A DNA stretch of 64,000 nucleotides from Pectinatus brassicae (GTDB lineage: Bacteria > Bacillota > Negativicutes > Selenomonadales > Selenomonadaceae), in assembly GCF_014201835.1 (NCBI RefSeq), contig NZ_JACHFH010000009.1:1-64000 (forward strand). Direction: 5' to 3'. The notes under the pieces were generated by a model that saw nothing but the letters and a program-made list of their open reading frames with translations, did not search any database and had not been told where the DNA came from. Shown here in pieces: positions 29,154 through 38,422 of this stretch; the first letter of the stretch is position 1; every line of letters starts with the position of its first letter. A program made the translations under genes and the position numbers.

Positions 29154-30809
29154 TTACATTTTTTCCGGTGAATTCACACCGAGTATATTAAGGGCATGGT
29201 TTATAGTATTTTTAGCAGCAGCGGCCAAGCCTAAACGTGCTTGTGCCAGCGGCATATCCACCCCGATAATGCGGCATTTATTATAAAAACTATGAAAATC
29301 AGCGGCTAAATCATGGGCATAATTAGCAATGCGATGCGGGGCATAATCTCTGGCCGCTGAATTTATTTCATCGGTATATGACAATATCTTTTTCATCAGT
29401 GCTTGTTCTGCTTCATCTGTAAGCAAACTATAATCAGTATTTTCATCTACAGTAATTCCGGCTTCTTTAGCTTGGCGGAATATACTGCAAATACGGGCAT
29501 GTGCATATTGGACATAGTAAACTGGATTTTCACTGGATTCCGATTTAGCTAAATCAAGATCAAAATCAAGCTGGCTGTCCAATGAGCGCATTATAAAGAA
29601 ATATCTGGCTGCATCGCTACCCACTTCTTCAATGAGTTCCGATAAAGTTACACTTTGACCGGTTCGTTTTGACATCTTAACAAGCTCACCATTGCGATAT
29701 AAGCTTACCATCTGTAACAAAAGCACATCCAGCTTATCAGCATCAAAGCCCAAAGCTTTCATTGACGCTTTTACACGACAAATATAACCATGGTGATCCG
29801 CACCCCAAATATTTATAAGTTTATCAAAGCCTCGTTCATATTTGTTTTTATGGTAGGCAATGTCAGCAGCGAGATATGTCGGTACACCATTATCACGAAT
29901 TACCACACGATCCTTATCATCACCATATTCAGTTGATTTAAGCCATTTTGCACCATCTTTTTCATACATAGCACCATTTTTCATAAGTACTGCGCATGCA
30001 TCCTCAACCGCTGCAGGATGCAGCGTACGTTCACTAAACCATTTATCAAAATGAACATTAAAAGCTGCTAAATCTTCTTTTAATGCTGCCAGTTTTTCTT
30101 TTAAAGCCAATTCCTTAAATATTGCTAAACGTTCATCATTATCCATTGATAAATATTTATCATTTTCTTTATCAATAATACGCTGTGCCGTATCAATAAT
30201 ATCATGTCCATGATAGCCATTTTCCGGGAATTCAGTATCTTTTCCCAAAAGCTCAAGATATCTGGCGTTAACCGAGGCTGCAAGATTATCTACCTGGTTA
30301 CCAGCATCATTGATATAATATTCGCTTTGTACATCATACCCTGCTGCCCGCAGTAAGTTAACCAGTGCACTGCCAAATGCTGCACCACGACCATGTCCAA
30401 CATGCAATGGTCCTGTGGGGTTAGCACTCACATATTCAACCTGTATTCTGGCATGTTCTTTAGCTGGCAGATTTCCATAAGATAACCCTTTATCGATAAC
30501 ATCTTTTAGCTGATTGTGAACAACTTCTGCCTTCAAATAAAAATTGATAAAACCCGGGCCTGCTATCTCTGCTTTAACAAGATATTCAGACTCTATTTGT
30601 TTTATCAATTCTTCAGCAATCTTTCTCGGAGCCATGTGAAATACACGTGCTGACTGCATTGCAAAATTAGTGGCAAAGTCACCATAGTCTTTTTGCGGCG
30701 GCACTTCTAGTACTATATCAGGAATCTGTGCCTGCGGGAAAATTTTTGCATCAATATTTTTTTGTACCGCTTCTTTTATTGCTTCTATTATCAGCTTTTG
30801 GATATTCAA
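29154..30809 (-). CDS. argS: Arginyl-tRNA synthetase
   Basis: Class I enzyme. HIGH motif in ANPTGPLHVGHGRGAAFG (near 125), KMSK motif in MSKRTGQSVTLSEL (near 365), N-terminal tRNA-binding Add1 domain and anticodon-binding C-terminal domain. 551 aa is typical. Upstream neighbour DUF1934 and downstream rpoE-pyrG make a Bacillus-like cluster. Confidence 0.97.
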   Translation of the reverse strand: MNIQKLIIEAIKEAVQKNIDAKIFPQAQIPDIVLEVPPQKDYGDFATNFAMQSARVFHMAPRKIAEELIKQIESEYLVKAEIAGPGFINFYLKAEVVHNQLKDVIDKGLSYGNLPAKEHARIQVEYVSANPTGPLHVGHGRGAAFGSALVNLLRAAGYDVQSEYYINDAGNQVDNLAASVNARYLELLGKDTEFPENGYHGHDIIDTAQRIIDKENDKYLSMDNDERLAIFKELALKEKLAALKEDLAAFNVHFDKWFSERTLHPAAVEDACAVLMKNGAMYEKDGAKWLKSTEYGDDKDRVVIRDNGVPTYLAADIAYHKNKYERGFDKLINIWGADHHGYICRVKASMKALGFDADKLDVLLLQMVSLYRNGELVKMSKRTGQSVTLSELIEEVGSDAARYFFIMRSLDSQLDFDLDLAKSESSENPVYYVQYAHARICSIFRQAKEAGITVDENTDYSLLTDEAEQALMKKILSYTDEINSAARDYAPHRIANYAHDLAADFHSFYNKCRIIGVDMPLAQARLGLAAAAKNTINHALNILGVNSPEKM

Positions 30810-30825
30810 AAAACAATCCTCCCCA

Positions 30826-31269
30826 TTAATTTAAATACTCACTTGTTTTATCGGCTGCAGTAATTTCTACGTGCAATTCATTATTACTTTGCCATGCATC
30901 ATCAATTGACATGTCATAAATTATATGTATACTGCTAGAAATCAAGCCCTTGTCAATCGCTAGTTTCTTTGTATATACAGTAATCTTTATATCGCCAAAC
31001 GGTGTACGATAATTACTATCACTTTTTTCTCCATATGAAAAAAACTGTTCATGTGCCACTTTTCCTTTTCGTACAAGCCGCACCGTATTATCGGCAATTT
31101 TCAAAAGTGTCTTAGTACCTTCCATTCCACGTGAGTCCATTTCATTATATAAAACGTACCCGGTACCATCTTTATAGTAGTACTGCCCTTCTGACATAAA
31201 TTTTATGTTTGTCGTTTCCCCTAATGCATCGGTCTGCGAGCCTTCTACTTTTAAAATAACCTTCTCCAT
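30826..31269 (-). CDS. DUF1934 family protein (YwiB-like)
   Basis: 147-aa beta-barrel (lipocalin-like) protein of unknown function. Typical strands KVEGSQTDALGETTNIKFMSEGQYYYKDGTGYVLYNE; conserved R in NTVRLVRKGK. YwiB-like genes lie beside argS in many Firmicutes, as here (16 bases upstream). No signal peptide, so cytoplasmic. Confidence 0.85.
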   Translation of the reverse strand: MEKVILKVEGSQTDALGETTNIKFMSEGQYYYKDGTGYVLYNEMDSRGMEGTKTLLKIADNTVRLVRKGKVAHEQFFSYGEKSDSNYRTPFGDIKITVYTKKLAIDKGLISSSIHIIYDMSIDDAWQSNNELHVEITAADKTSEYLN

Positions 31270-31439
31270 TTCGACTCCTTTTTTGCAAACATATAAGTTA
31301 TTATAGCGTACTGACTGATAAAAGCCAACAATAAATTAATAAAATATCTTTTTTATTAATAATTAAAAGGGCAATCATGTTATTATACACCCATCACTAA
31401 AAAAGCCAATGCCTTTTACAGCATCAGCTTTAATAATAT

Positions 31440-32336
31440 TTATTTTATCTCTGCCAAATATTTTTTTATCATCTTCACTGGTCGATATGATTTTTTTGAC
31501 TTTCGCAGCCCCTCAATCCCCATATCTTCCTCGCGATTTATAAATTTCATATCCGCCCATTCATGCATAACAAATGCTTGGTTTATAAAGGTATAGGCTC
31601 CATTAATATCAGGGTCAGCCTTTTCTACATGGATTACAGCTGTATCGTCATTTAGCTGCTCACCGAACGTAAACGCCAACACACGTTTACCATCCATTAT
31701 TGCTCCGCCCTTTAGATTAAGCTCAGAAAAATTATTAAGTACCTCAATTATCGCATTTCTTTCTTCCGCAATAAACGGATCATCCGGCAGGTCCTGGCTG
31801 CGCGTCTTATACCAGCCATTAACAGTCAATTTGCACAGTGTTATTATATCTTCACAAATAGGAACGTATTCAGCCGTAGGGTAATTTTTATGGAAATTAT
31901 TCAAATGATTTTTTTTGGAATGAAATTTTCTGCCGCCTAACTTTATTAAATCCTCACTATTATATACATAATCAAAATTATCCTCATCCTCAATAATTGT
32001 AAATTCAGCATCAGGATATTTTTTTAATTCTTCAGCCATCGATTCTTCTATGCCATAAAAAATAAGCGGTTTATTTATCTCTTTAAAATATGCCAGCCAT
32101 TTTTTTATTGCCAATTGCATTTTGTCAGCCGGACCGAAGGGCTGCATGGCAAATTCATCAGTTTCCCATTGTGCCTTCAAAAACAAAACGTCGTCTTCAA
32201 CACACCACATCATATTATACGGTTTGCGCCACATTAAAAGATTAGTAAAATTAAAATGAGAATTCTCATAGTATCTTGCTTTAAAGTACGAATCAAATAC
32301 CGCTTTATCTTCTTTTTCTATCTGTTTAAAGTTGAT
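31440..32336 (-). CDS. DUF2156 (phosphatidylglycerol lysyltransferase-like GNAT) protein; probable ATC start
   Basis: GNAT-fold acyltransferase domain seen at the C-terminus of MprF/LysX-type enzymes; substrate unknown. Visible motifs: LGGRKFHSKKNHLNNF, GGAIMDGKRVLAFTFGEQ, HVEKADPDINGAYTFINQAF and NREEDMGIEGLRKSKKSYRP. Without an ATG the first methionine is 34 codons inside the family (MWRKPYNM). The same frame continues upstream with FKARYYENSHFNFTNLL, which is family-like, and the next in-frame stop is TAG at codon -5. The only plausible start is ATC at 32334-32336, 8 bases after AGGAGG. A 298-aa protein results, the usual size. Rare start codons are not proof; a sequencing error cannot be excluded. 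Confidence 0.8.
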   Translation of the reverse strand: MNFKQIEKEDKAVFDSYFKARYYENSHFNFTNLLMWRKPYNMMWCVEDDVLFLKAQWETDEFAMQPFGPADKMQLAIKKWLAYFKEINKPLIFYGIEESMAEELKKYPDAEFTIIEDEDNFDYVYNSEDLIKLGGRKFHSKKNHLNNFHKNYPTAEYVPICEDIITLCKLTVNGWYKTRSQDLPDDPFIAEERNAIIEVLNNFSELNLKGGAIMDGKRVLAFTFGEQLNDDTAVIHVEKADPDINGAYTFINQAFVMHEWADMKFINREEDMGIEGLRKSKKSYRPVKMIKKYLAEIK

Positions 32337-32551
32337 AGTAAAAACCTCCTATATATTATAATCCATATAAAACAACTCATAAATCAGTTTATATTTACTA
32401 ACAATAATTCAATTATCCCCTCAGACACAATTTTCTCATCGTTAAACAATAAAATTTATTTATGTTACCGCTAGCTAATTATAATAATTATTATTTGTTA
32501 AGTATTATAACAGTTATCGTTAAAAAGAGCAAATCCCTGCACAACAAAAAA

Positions 32552-32575
32552 ATGCAAAGCATATGCTTTGCATTT
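32552..32575 (-). terminator. Terminator of the Met/Asn tRNA array
   Basis: Perfect palindrome ATGCAAAGCAT/ATGCTTTGCAT followed on the minus strand by TTTTTTT, 10 bases past the last tRNA. Confidence 0.92.
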
Positions 32576-32585
32576 ATGTTCAGGT

Positions 32586-32662
32586 TGGTGGGCCCCGCAG
32601 GACTCGAACCTGCGACCAACCGGTTATGAGCCGGTGGCTCTAACCAACTGAGCTAGAGGCCC
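32586..32662 (-). tRNA. tRNA with CAT anticodon (Met, or Ile2 if lysidine-modified)
   Basis: Anticodon loop CTCATAA in stem ACCGG/CCGGT, T-loop normal, encoded CCA at the 3' end. The sequence cannot separate elongator Met from Ile2; the body resembles Bacillus Ile2 slightly. Not an initiator (no 3 G-C run in the anticodon stem). Confidence 0.9.
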
Positions 32663-32666
32663 GTTT

Positions 32667-32742
32667 TGGCTCCTCGAGTAGGACTCGAACCTACGACCGA
32701 TCGGTTAACAGCCGATTGCTCTACCAACTGAGCTATCGAGGA
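32667..32742 (-). tRNA. tRNA-Asn (GTT), copy 1 of 3
   Basis: Anticodon loop CTGTTAA; acceptor TCCTCGA/TCGAGGA, CCA encoded. Differs from copies 2 and 3 only in the acceptor stem. Confidence 0.95.
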
Positions 32743-32749
32743 ATATAAT

Positions 32750-32825
32750 TGGCTCCTTGAGTAGGACTCGAACCTACGACCGATCGGTTAACAGCCGATT
32801 GCTCTACCAACTGAGCTATCAAGGA
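32750..32825 (-). tRNA. tRNA-Asn (GTT), copy 2 of 3
   Basis: Anticodon GTT; acceptor begins TCCTTGA. Identical to copy 3, including the TATAATTGG spacer pattern. Confidence 0.95.
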
Positions 32826-32832
32826 ATATAAT

Positions 32833-32908
32833 TGGCTCCTTGAGTAGGACTCGAACCTACGACCGATCGGTTAACAGCCGATTGCTCTACCAACTGAGCT
32901 ATCAAGGA
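32833..32908 (-). tRNA. tRNA-Asn (GTT), copy 3 of 3
   Basis: Anticodon GTT; first of the array on the minus strand, 33 bases downstream of a consensus promoter. Confidence 0.95.
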
Positions 32909-32940
32909 ATTTCATATATTTGTTGTTGCCAACAAAAAAC

Positions 32941-32969
32941 ATTATACTTAAAATCAACAAAAGTGTCAA
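32941..32969 (-). promoter_or_regulatory. Consensus promoter of the Asn/Met tRNA array
   Basis: Minus strand: TTGACA (32964-32969), 17 bp, TATAAT (32941-32946). Both boxes are perfect; the stretch to 33080 otherwise shows nothing. Confidence 0.9.
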
Positions 32970-33074
32970 TACTTTTATCGATTTTTTTTAAGTATTTTAT
33001 ATTTATTTCATTTTACAGATAAAATCTCTGATTTTCTTCTATTTTCGTCTCTTTTCATTTTTATAACATGTAAG

Positions 33075-33150
33075 AAAAAATTCCCCTAATAGTATGAAAT
33101 GTTTCAGCAGACATAAACTAATAAGAAACACCTCATCTATTATAAGGGAA
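33075..33150 (-). terminator. Long imperfect terminator of amt
   Basis: Minus strand: TTCCCTTATAATAG arm (33137-33150), 44-base loop, CTATTAGGGGAA arm (33081-33092), then TTTTTTC. Confidence 0.65.
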
Positions 33151-33166
33151 TTTTCAACTTACAATT

Positions 33167-34966
33167 TTATTCTATAGGCTTATCCTGCAATGCAGCATAG
33201 CCTTCTTCACCTGTACGTATCTTTAAAACATTTTCCACATCATAAACAAATATCTTACCATCGCCATATTTACCCGTATACAAAATATCTTTGGCTGTTT
33301 TTATAATCAAATCAACTGGTATTGCCGAAACAATTAAGTCTATTTTTACTTTAGGTAAAAGCTGCGATTTGATTGTTGCACCACGGTAAAGTTCCTTATG
33401 GCCTTTTTGTATGCCAAAGCCCATTACCTTGGTTACTGTCATACCAGTTATCCCTAACTGTTCCAGCGCATCTTTTAATAATTCAAAACGTTCTTCTGAT
33501 GTCACAATGGATATTTTGGTTAATTTATGACCATCAGAAGTTGTAACTGCTGGTTTGTGTTCAACCGGCACTTCATTATCGTGTTCCACTACCGATAATG
33601 GAATATTAATTGGTGCACCAGTAATATTAGCAGCTCCTGTTCTTTCAAAACCAAAACCGGCATAAGCTGTCACAAGACCATGTTCACGAATATCAAGACC
33701 TTCAATTTCTTCTTCTTTGCTGACACGAAGACCGATAACAGCATCAATGATTTTAAAGATTATAAACATCGCTACAGCTACATATACAGCAATAGCTGCA
33801 ACACCAATTATCTGAGTTACCAGCATTGCTGTTCCGCCGCCATATAACAATCCACCATCTACAGCAAATATGCCGGTTAAGATAGTTCCTAAGGCGCCAC
33901 AGACACCATGGACAGATATTGCCCCAACCGGATCATCAATTTTGGCAATCTTATCAAAAAATTCCACTGAAAATACCACGGCAATCCCGCAGATAAGGCC
34001 TATAGCAAAGGCGCCAAAAGGATTTACTGCATCACAGCCGGCAGTTATCCCAACCAGACCAGCTAAACCACCATTTAAAGTCATAGATACATCTGGTTTA
34101 CCATAGCGTACCCATGTCAGTATCATAACCGTACAGGCAGCAACTGCTGCTGCTAAGTTAGTCGTTACATATATATTACTTATTGATAATAAAGTGGCAT
34201 CTCCAGTAGCACTTACTGTCGACCCACCATTAAAGCCAAACCAGCCAAACCATAATATAAACACACCTAAAGCAGCCAGCGGCATGCTATGGCCTAAAAT
34301 AGCATTAGGTGTTCCATCCGCATTATATTTACCAATACGCGGCCCTAACAGCGATGCACCAATCAGTGCTGCAACACCACCAACCATATGAACTACGGAA
34401 GAACCAGCAAAATCATGATACGGTACAGCTAAAGTAGAAAGCCAGCCGCCACCCCAAGCCCAGTGACCAGATATTGGATAAATAACAGCACTGATTACTA
34501 AGCTGTATACGCAATACGCCGAAAATTTTGTACGTTCAGCCATTGCTCCAGAAACAATTGTTGCTGCTGTTGCGCAGAAAACTGTCTGGAAAATTAAATA
34601 AGTCAGTGCTGGATAAGGTGCATCCCCACCAGTATAATTGCTTAAGAAAAAATCCGGTGCGCCAATGATGCCTGATATATCATTGCCAAACATCAAGCTA
34701 AAACCCACAACCCAGAAAACCACACTGCCAATACTAAAATCCATAAAATTTTTCATTACGATATTAGCAGCATTTTTAGCTCTGGTTAGTCCTGTTTCTA
34801 CCATGGCAAACCCCGGCTGCATAACAAAAACAAGAAATGCACCAATCAATGTCCAGGTAGTATCTGCCGAAACATATTTTGCCGTCCCCTGTGCAGCCGC
34901 AAAAGCCGTTGGAGCAGTAACTGCCATAAACGTCAGTGCAGTAAGTGCCAAACTAAATTTTTTCAT
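33167..34966 (-). CDS. amt: Ammonium transporter fused to a PII signalling domain
   Basis: Membrane channel for ammonium. A signal-like N-terminus (AVTAPTAFAAA) leads into about eleven membrane segments with family motifs such as GHWAWGGGW and FNGGSTVSATGDATL. From about residue 485 a GlnB/PII domain follows (KISIVTSEERFELLKDALEQLGITGMTVTKVMGFG), including a T-loop-like segment (QKGHKELYRGA) and the C-terminal GDGKIFVYDVENVLKIRTGEEG. Amt-PII fusions are known; the PII domain probably gates transport with 2-oxoglutarate and ATP/ADP. Start at ATG 34966 (MKKFSL), since AAAGGATG precedes it. The leader carries a terminator. Confidence 0.93.
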   Translation of the reverse strand: MKKFSLALTALTFMAVTAPTAFAAAQGTAKYVSADTTWTLIGAFLVFVMQPGFAMVETGLTRAKNAANIVMKNFMDFSIGSVVFWVVGFSLMFGNDISGIIGAPDFFLSNYTGGDAPYPALTYLIFQTVFCATAATIVSGAMAERTKFSAYCVYSLVISAVIYPISGHWAWGGGWLSTLAVPYHDFAGSSVVHMVGGVAALIGASLLGPRIGKYNADGTPNAILGHSMPLAALGVFILWFGWFGFNGGSTVSATGDATLLSISNIYVTTNLAAAVAACTVMILTWVRYGKPDVSMTLNGGLAGLVGITAGCDAVNPFGAFAIGLICGIAVVFSVEFFDKIAKIDDPVGAISVHGVCGALGTILTGIFAVDGGLLYGGGTAMLVTQIIGVAAIAVYVAVAMFIIFKIIDAVIGLRVSKEEEIEGLDIREHGLVTAYAGFGFERTGAANITGAPINIPLSVVEHDNEVPVEHKPAVTTSDGHKLTKISIVTSEERFELLKDALEQLGITGMTVTKVMGFGIQKGHKELYRGATIKSQLLPKVKIDLIVSAIPVDLIIKTAKDILYTGKYGDGKIFVYDVENVLKIRTGEEGYAALQDKPIE

Positions 34967-35043
34967 AAAAATCATCCTTTCCCGTCTTTATTGTCTGCAT
35001 AAAAAAATGTATAAATGCAGTTATCAAATTGCCCAACGAAAAA

Positions 35044-35134
35044 AAGCCCTGTTAAAGTAAACACTTTAACAAGGCTTCTTTGCCTAGGCTGTATTGATTT
35101 ATTACAGGATAGTACTTTTTGGTATTTTTGTCAA
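35044..35134 (-). promoter_or_regulatory. amt promoter and leader terminator (attenuator candidate)
   Basis: Minus strand: TTGACA (35129-35134), 17 bp, TATCCT (35106-35111). About 22 nt after the predicted start a 15-bp terminator stem (35044-35077, loop GTTT) is followed by a T-run, and amt begins 78 bases further on. A competing small hairpin AGGC-AAAGAA-GCCT (35072-35085) shares part of the terminator arm; its hexaloop has A at position 1 and G at position 4, as in ANTAR-controlled leaders of nitrogen genes. No upstream minus-strand gene needs this terminator. Confidence 0.6.
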
Positions 35135-35414
35135 CATTTTTCAGTAAAAGTTTGTGTTTTTTAATGTTTTTTCTTTTAAAACGATGGTTTTTCCTTTTAA
35201 TAAAAAGATTTCATGCCTAGATAATATTTTTTTAGGTTGCAATGCAAGTAAAAAAAATTATATAATTACTACATTGCTTATAAATAAATTTTAGATTTAT
35301 GGTATCATTTCATCTATATTAAAAAACAAATATCTCACCTATTTTATAATGCTGCCAAAATACATAATATTATTGATAAGTTTACATTCATATATTTTAT
35401 TAGGAGTTGATTCT

Positions 35415-36893
35415 TTGTTCAATAACATTGCTATTATTTTAGCGTTTGCCTGTTATCTCTTATTGATGATGTTTATCGGTGCCTATTATTACCATCGCAC
35501 CCATAATATGTCTGATTATATCCTAGGCGGACGAAAACTTGGACCATGGGTTACTTCCATGAGTGCAGAAGCTTCCGATATGAGTGGCTGGATGCTGATG
35601 GGGCTGCCTGGATTTGCCTATGTTGCCGGGTTAAACGCCATATGGATTGCCTTAGGACTAGCCTTAGGCACTTGGGCCAATTGGGCATTTGTTGCCAAAC
35701 GGCTTAGAAAGTATACGGAACTGGCTAACAATTCCCTAACCTTACCAGACTTTTTCCAAAATCGTTTTCATAACAAAAACGATGCCCTGCGCATCATTTC
35801 TGCCATTTTTATCCTCATCTTTTTCATTATTTATACCTCCTCCGGTTTTGTTGCCGGCGGCAAGCTCTTCCATACGGTATTCAATATACCTTACGAATAT
35901 GCATTATTTTTAGGTGCATTTGTTATCGTCTTTTATACCTTTGCCGGTGGATTTCTAGCCGTATGCTGGACTGATTTTATCCAGGGCGTTATGATGTTCA
36001 TCGCTATTATCATCGTTCCGGTTTTTGCCATGCTGATGTTAGGCGGCTTTACCAATAGTTTTTCAGCAATGCAGTTAATGACACCGCATGTCTTTAATCC
36101 TTTTATAAAACCCGACAATACTCATATGGGATTTATTGAAATAATTTCATTATTAGGCTGGGGACTTGGCTATTTTGGTCAGCCGCATATTCTCGTTCGC
36201 TTTATGGCGATAAAAGCTTCTTCGGAGTTAAAACAAGCTTCTCATATCGCCATGACCTGGGTAATTATTTCCTTAAGTGCTTCCGTGCTTGTCGGTATGG
36301 TCGGCAAAATTTTCCTGACCTCAACCTTAAACGGCAGCGCTACTGAAACTGTTTTTTTAGTACTTACCAATGATATTTTCCCGCCTTTTATAGCCGGTCT
36401 TATTCTATCGGCAGTTTTAGCCGCTATTATGAGCACTGCTTCCTCCCAGTTGTTAGTTGCCGCTTCTGCCTTCGCGCAGGACTTTTATAAAACAGTAATT
36501 CGTAAACCGACTAATCCCAAAGAACTTGTATGGGTCGGTCGTCTTTCTGTAATTATAATTGCCTCTATTGCCGTTTTTGTCGGTATGAATCCACAGAGTC
36601 TTATCTTAGATATGGTGTCTTATGCCTGGGCTGGTTTTGGCGCTTCTTTCGGTCCAGCACTGCTGGCTGCATTATTTTGGCGCCGCACCACCAATCTCGG
36701 TGTAATAGCGGGCATTTTAGTCGGGGGTATAACTGTTATTGTTTGGAAGCATTTTGCTATTTGGGGACTTTACGAAATCGTTCCTGGGTTTATTTTCTCA
36801 TTGCTGGCAATTTATGTTGTAAGCATAATCGATAAAGTCCCGGCCAAAGAAATAACTGATATATTTGATTCCGTGGAAAAAAGTAATATCTGA
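35415..36893 (+). CDS. putP: Sodium/proline symporter (SSS family)
   Basis: Sodium-coupled proline uptake, 12-13 membrane segments. Family motifs: YILGGRKLGPWVTSMSAEASDMSGW (near 40), the GRLSVIIIA and MASTASSQLLVA-type stretch (AIMSTASSQLLVAASAF), and WRRTTNLGVIAG. The start is TTG at 35415 (MFNNIAII), with TAGGAG 8 bases before it; the ATG at 35349 would add a leader unlike the family. Expressed alone, divergent from amt. The 448-base amt-putP gap holds the amt leader described separately; the putP promoter was not resolved. Confidence 0.9.
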   Translation: MFNNIAIILAFACYLLLMMFIGAYYYHRTHNMSDYILGGRKLGPWVTSMSAEASDMSGWMLMGLPGFAYVAGLNAIWIALGLALGTWANWAFVAKRLRKYTELANNSLTLPDFFQNRFHNKNDALRIISAIFILIFFIIYTSSGFVAGGKLFHTVFNIPYEYALFLGAFVIVFYTFAGGFLAVCWTDFIQGVMMFIAIIIVPVFAMLMLGGFTNSFSAMQLMTPHVFNPFIKPDNTHMGFIEIISLLGWGLGYFGQPHILVRFMAIKASSELKQASHIAMTWVIISLSASVLVGMVGKIFLTSTLNGSATETVFLVLTNDIFPPFIAGLILSAVLAAIMSTASSQLLVAASAFAQDFYKTVIRKPTNPKELVWVGRLSVIIIASIAVFVGMNPQSLILDMVSYAWAGFGASFGPALLAALFWRRTTNLGVIAGILVGGITVIVWKHFAIWGLYEIVPGFIFSLLAIYVVSIIDKVPAKEITDIFDSVEKSNI

Positions 36894-36913
36894 TAATTAA
36901 TTCTTTCAGCTTT

Positions 36914-36953
36914 AAATCAGGGAAAGCACAAAATGCTTACCCTGATTTTTTTT
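36914..36953 (+). terminator. Terminator of putP
   Basis: Stem AAATCAGGG/CCCTGATTT with inner AAGCA/TGCTT pairing, then TTTTTTT. Confidence 0.92.
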
Positions 36954-36954
36954 A

Positions 36955-36991
36955 TAAAAAAACTGCCACACCTATTAAAAGTGTGACAGTT
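36955..36991 (-). terminator. Terminator of the ArsB/NhaD gene
   Basis: 11-bp stem AACTGCCACAC/GTGTGACAGTT (one wobble), 9-base loop, T-run on the minus side; 11 bases past the stop codon. Confidence 0.92.
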
Positions 36992-37001
36992 TCTTGCCAT
37001 A

Positions 37002-38291
37002 TCATAAATATACAATAAATAAGAACAGGCTGCTTATTATTATTGATAATATCATCATCGGAAATGCTATTTTCATAAATTCCAAAAATTTAATCGGCCT
37101 GCCATGCTGCGCCGCCATGCCAATGACTATTACATTGGCACTGGCTCCAACAATAGTACCATTCCCCCCCAGGCAAGCACCTAGCGATAATGCCCACCAT
37201 AAGGGCTCAAGATTAGTTATTCCCATCGAACCCATATCTTTAATCATCGGTATCATCGTAGCAACAAACGGTATGTTATCAACAAATGATGAAGCTATTG
37301 CACTTACCCATAGCACCAGCATTGTTGTCAGCGGTAAATTCCCCTGCGTAAGGCTCATAACCTTTTCTGCCGCCATTTTTATGACACCTGTTTCCACCAA
37401 ACCGCCTACAAGTATAAATAATCCAGCGAAGAAGAAAATAGCCAGCCATTCCAAGTTACTCAACACTCGGGCAATAATCTTTTCTCTGCCACTCATACTT
37501 ATAAGCATCAGCAAACATGCACCGCTCATGGCTATCGTCGCTGACTCCAGTCCTAAATCACCATGAATCGTAAAGCCAGCCACTGTTATCGCCAAAACAA
37601 ATAAACATTTTTTCATCAAACGCGGACTCTTTAATTGTGCTTTTTCATCGAGACTCATAATTTTGGCCTTGAGCTCATTAGAAGTATGTAACTGCTTGCG
37701 ATAAATAAATATCATAAGTGCCATAGTAATAATAAAAATAATCGTGCAAACAACACCTAAATTATCTAAAAAAGTTATAAAATCAAGCTGTTTTACAGCA
37801 CTGCCAATCATAATATTCGGTGGATCCCCAATCAGCGTTGCTGTACCACCGATATTAGAAGATAAAATTTGCGCTACCAAGTAAGGATAAACTGGTAATT
37901 CCAGCTGCGAAGTAATACTAAAAGTTATTGGCACAGTAAGTAAAACCGTTGTGACATTATCCAAAAAGGCCGAACAAACTGCCGTTAAAGTGGCAAGAGC
38001 CAATAATAACTTTATGGGATTAGCCTTTACCTTTTTAACGGCCCATATCGCCAAATAATTAAACAAACCCGTTTCTGCTGTTATATTGACAATTATCATC
38101 ATACCGGTCAGTAATCCAATCGTATTAAAATCGATATGATGGATCGCCTGATCCTGGGTTATTATTCCCAATAAAATCATAATCATTGCGCCAAATAAAG
38201 CAATAACCGTTCTTTGTATTTTTTCAGAAATAATTAACACATAAATACAAACAAAAATCACTATAGCGAGTATAGCTTTTGTTTCTAACAT
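37002..38291 (-). CDS. ArsB/NhaD-family ion transporter
   Basis: Ion-transporter superfamily protein of 429 aa with about eleven hydrophobic segments. ArsB/NhaD motifs are visible: AFLDNVTTVLLTVPITF, IGGTATLIGDPPNIMIG, SFVDNIPFVATMIPM and LGACLGGNGTIVGASANVI. The family includes arsenite and Na+/H+ exchangers; no ars gene lies nearby, so the substrate is not established. Alone, between putP and glnS. The 131 bases to glnS show only a short ACTATGA/TCATAGT repeat. Confidence 0.88.
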   Translation of the reverse strand: MLETKAILAIVIFVCIYVLIISEKIQRTVIALFGAMIMILLGIITQDQAIHHIDFNTIGLLTGMMIIVNITAETGLFNYLAIWAVKKVKANPIKLLLALATLTAVCSAFLDNVTTVLLTVPITFSITSQLELPVYPYLVAQILSSNIGGTATLIGDPPNIMIGSAVKQLDFITFLDNLGVVCTIIFIITMALMIFIYRKQLHTSNELKAKIMSLDEKAQLKSPRLMKKCLFVLAITVAGFTIHGDLGLESATIAMSGACLLMLISMSGREKIIARVLSNLEWLAIFFFAGLFILVGGLVETGVIKMAAEKVMSLTQGNLPLTTMLVLWVSAIASSFVDNIPFVATMIPMIKDMGSMGITNLEPLWWALSLGACLGGNGTIVGASANVIVIGMAAQHGRPIKFLEFMKIAFPMMILSIIISSLFLFIVYL

Positions 38292-38422
38292 TCCTACACC
38301 TTCCCTGTTTGATTTTTACCATAGTGTCATGGCGGTATTTTAATAATTGAGTATGCATACTATGACTATCATCATAGTGTTTTGGGTAATAATAATTAAT
38401 TTATTAATTGTCTGCAAAGCAC

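Noticed and set aside
32667-32908. Second repeat block resembling a CRISPR or tandem repeat
   Set aside because: Three tRNA-Asn genes in tandem.
37002-38291. Arsenite resistance operon
   Set aside because: Transporter belongs to the ArsB/NhaD superfamily, but no arsR, arsC or arsA lies nearby.
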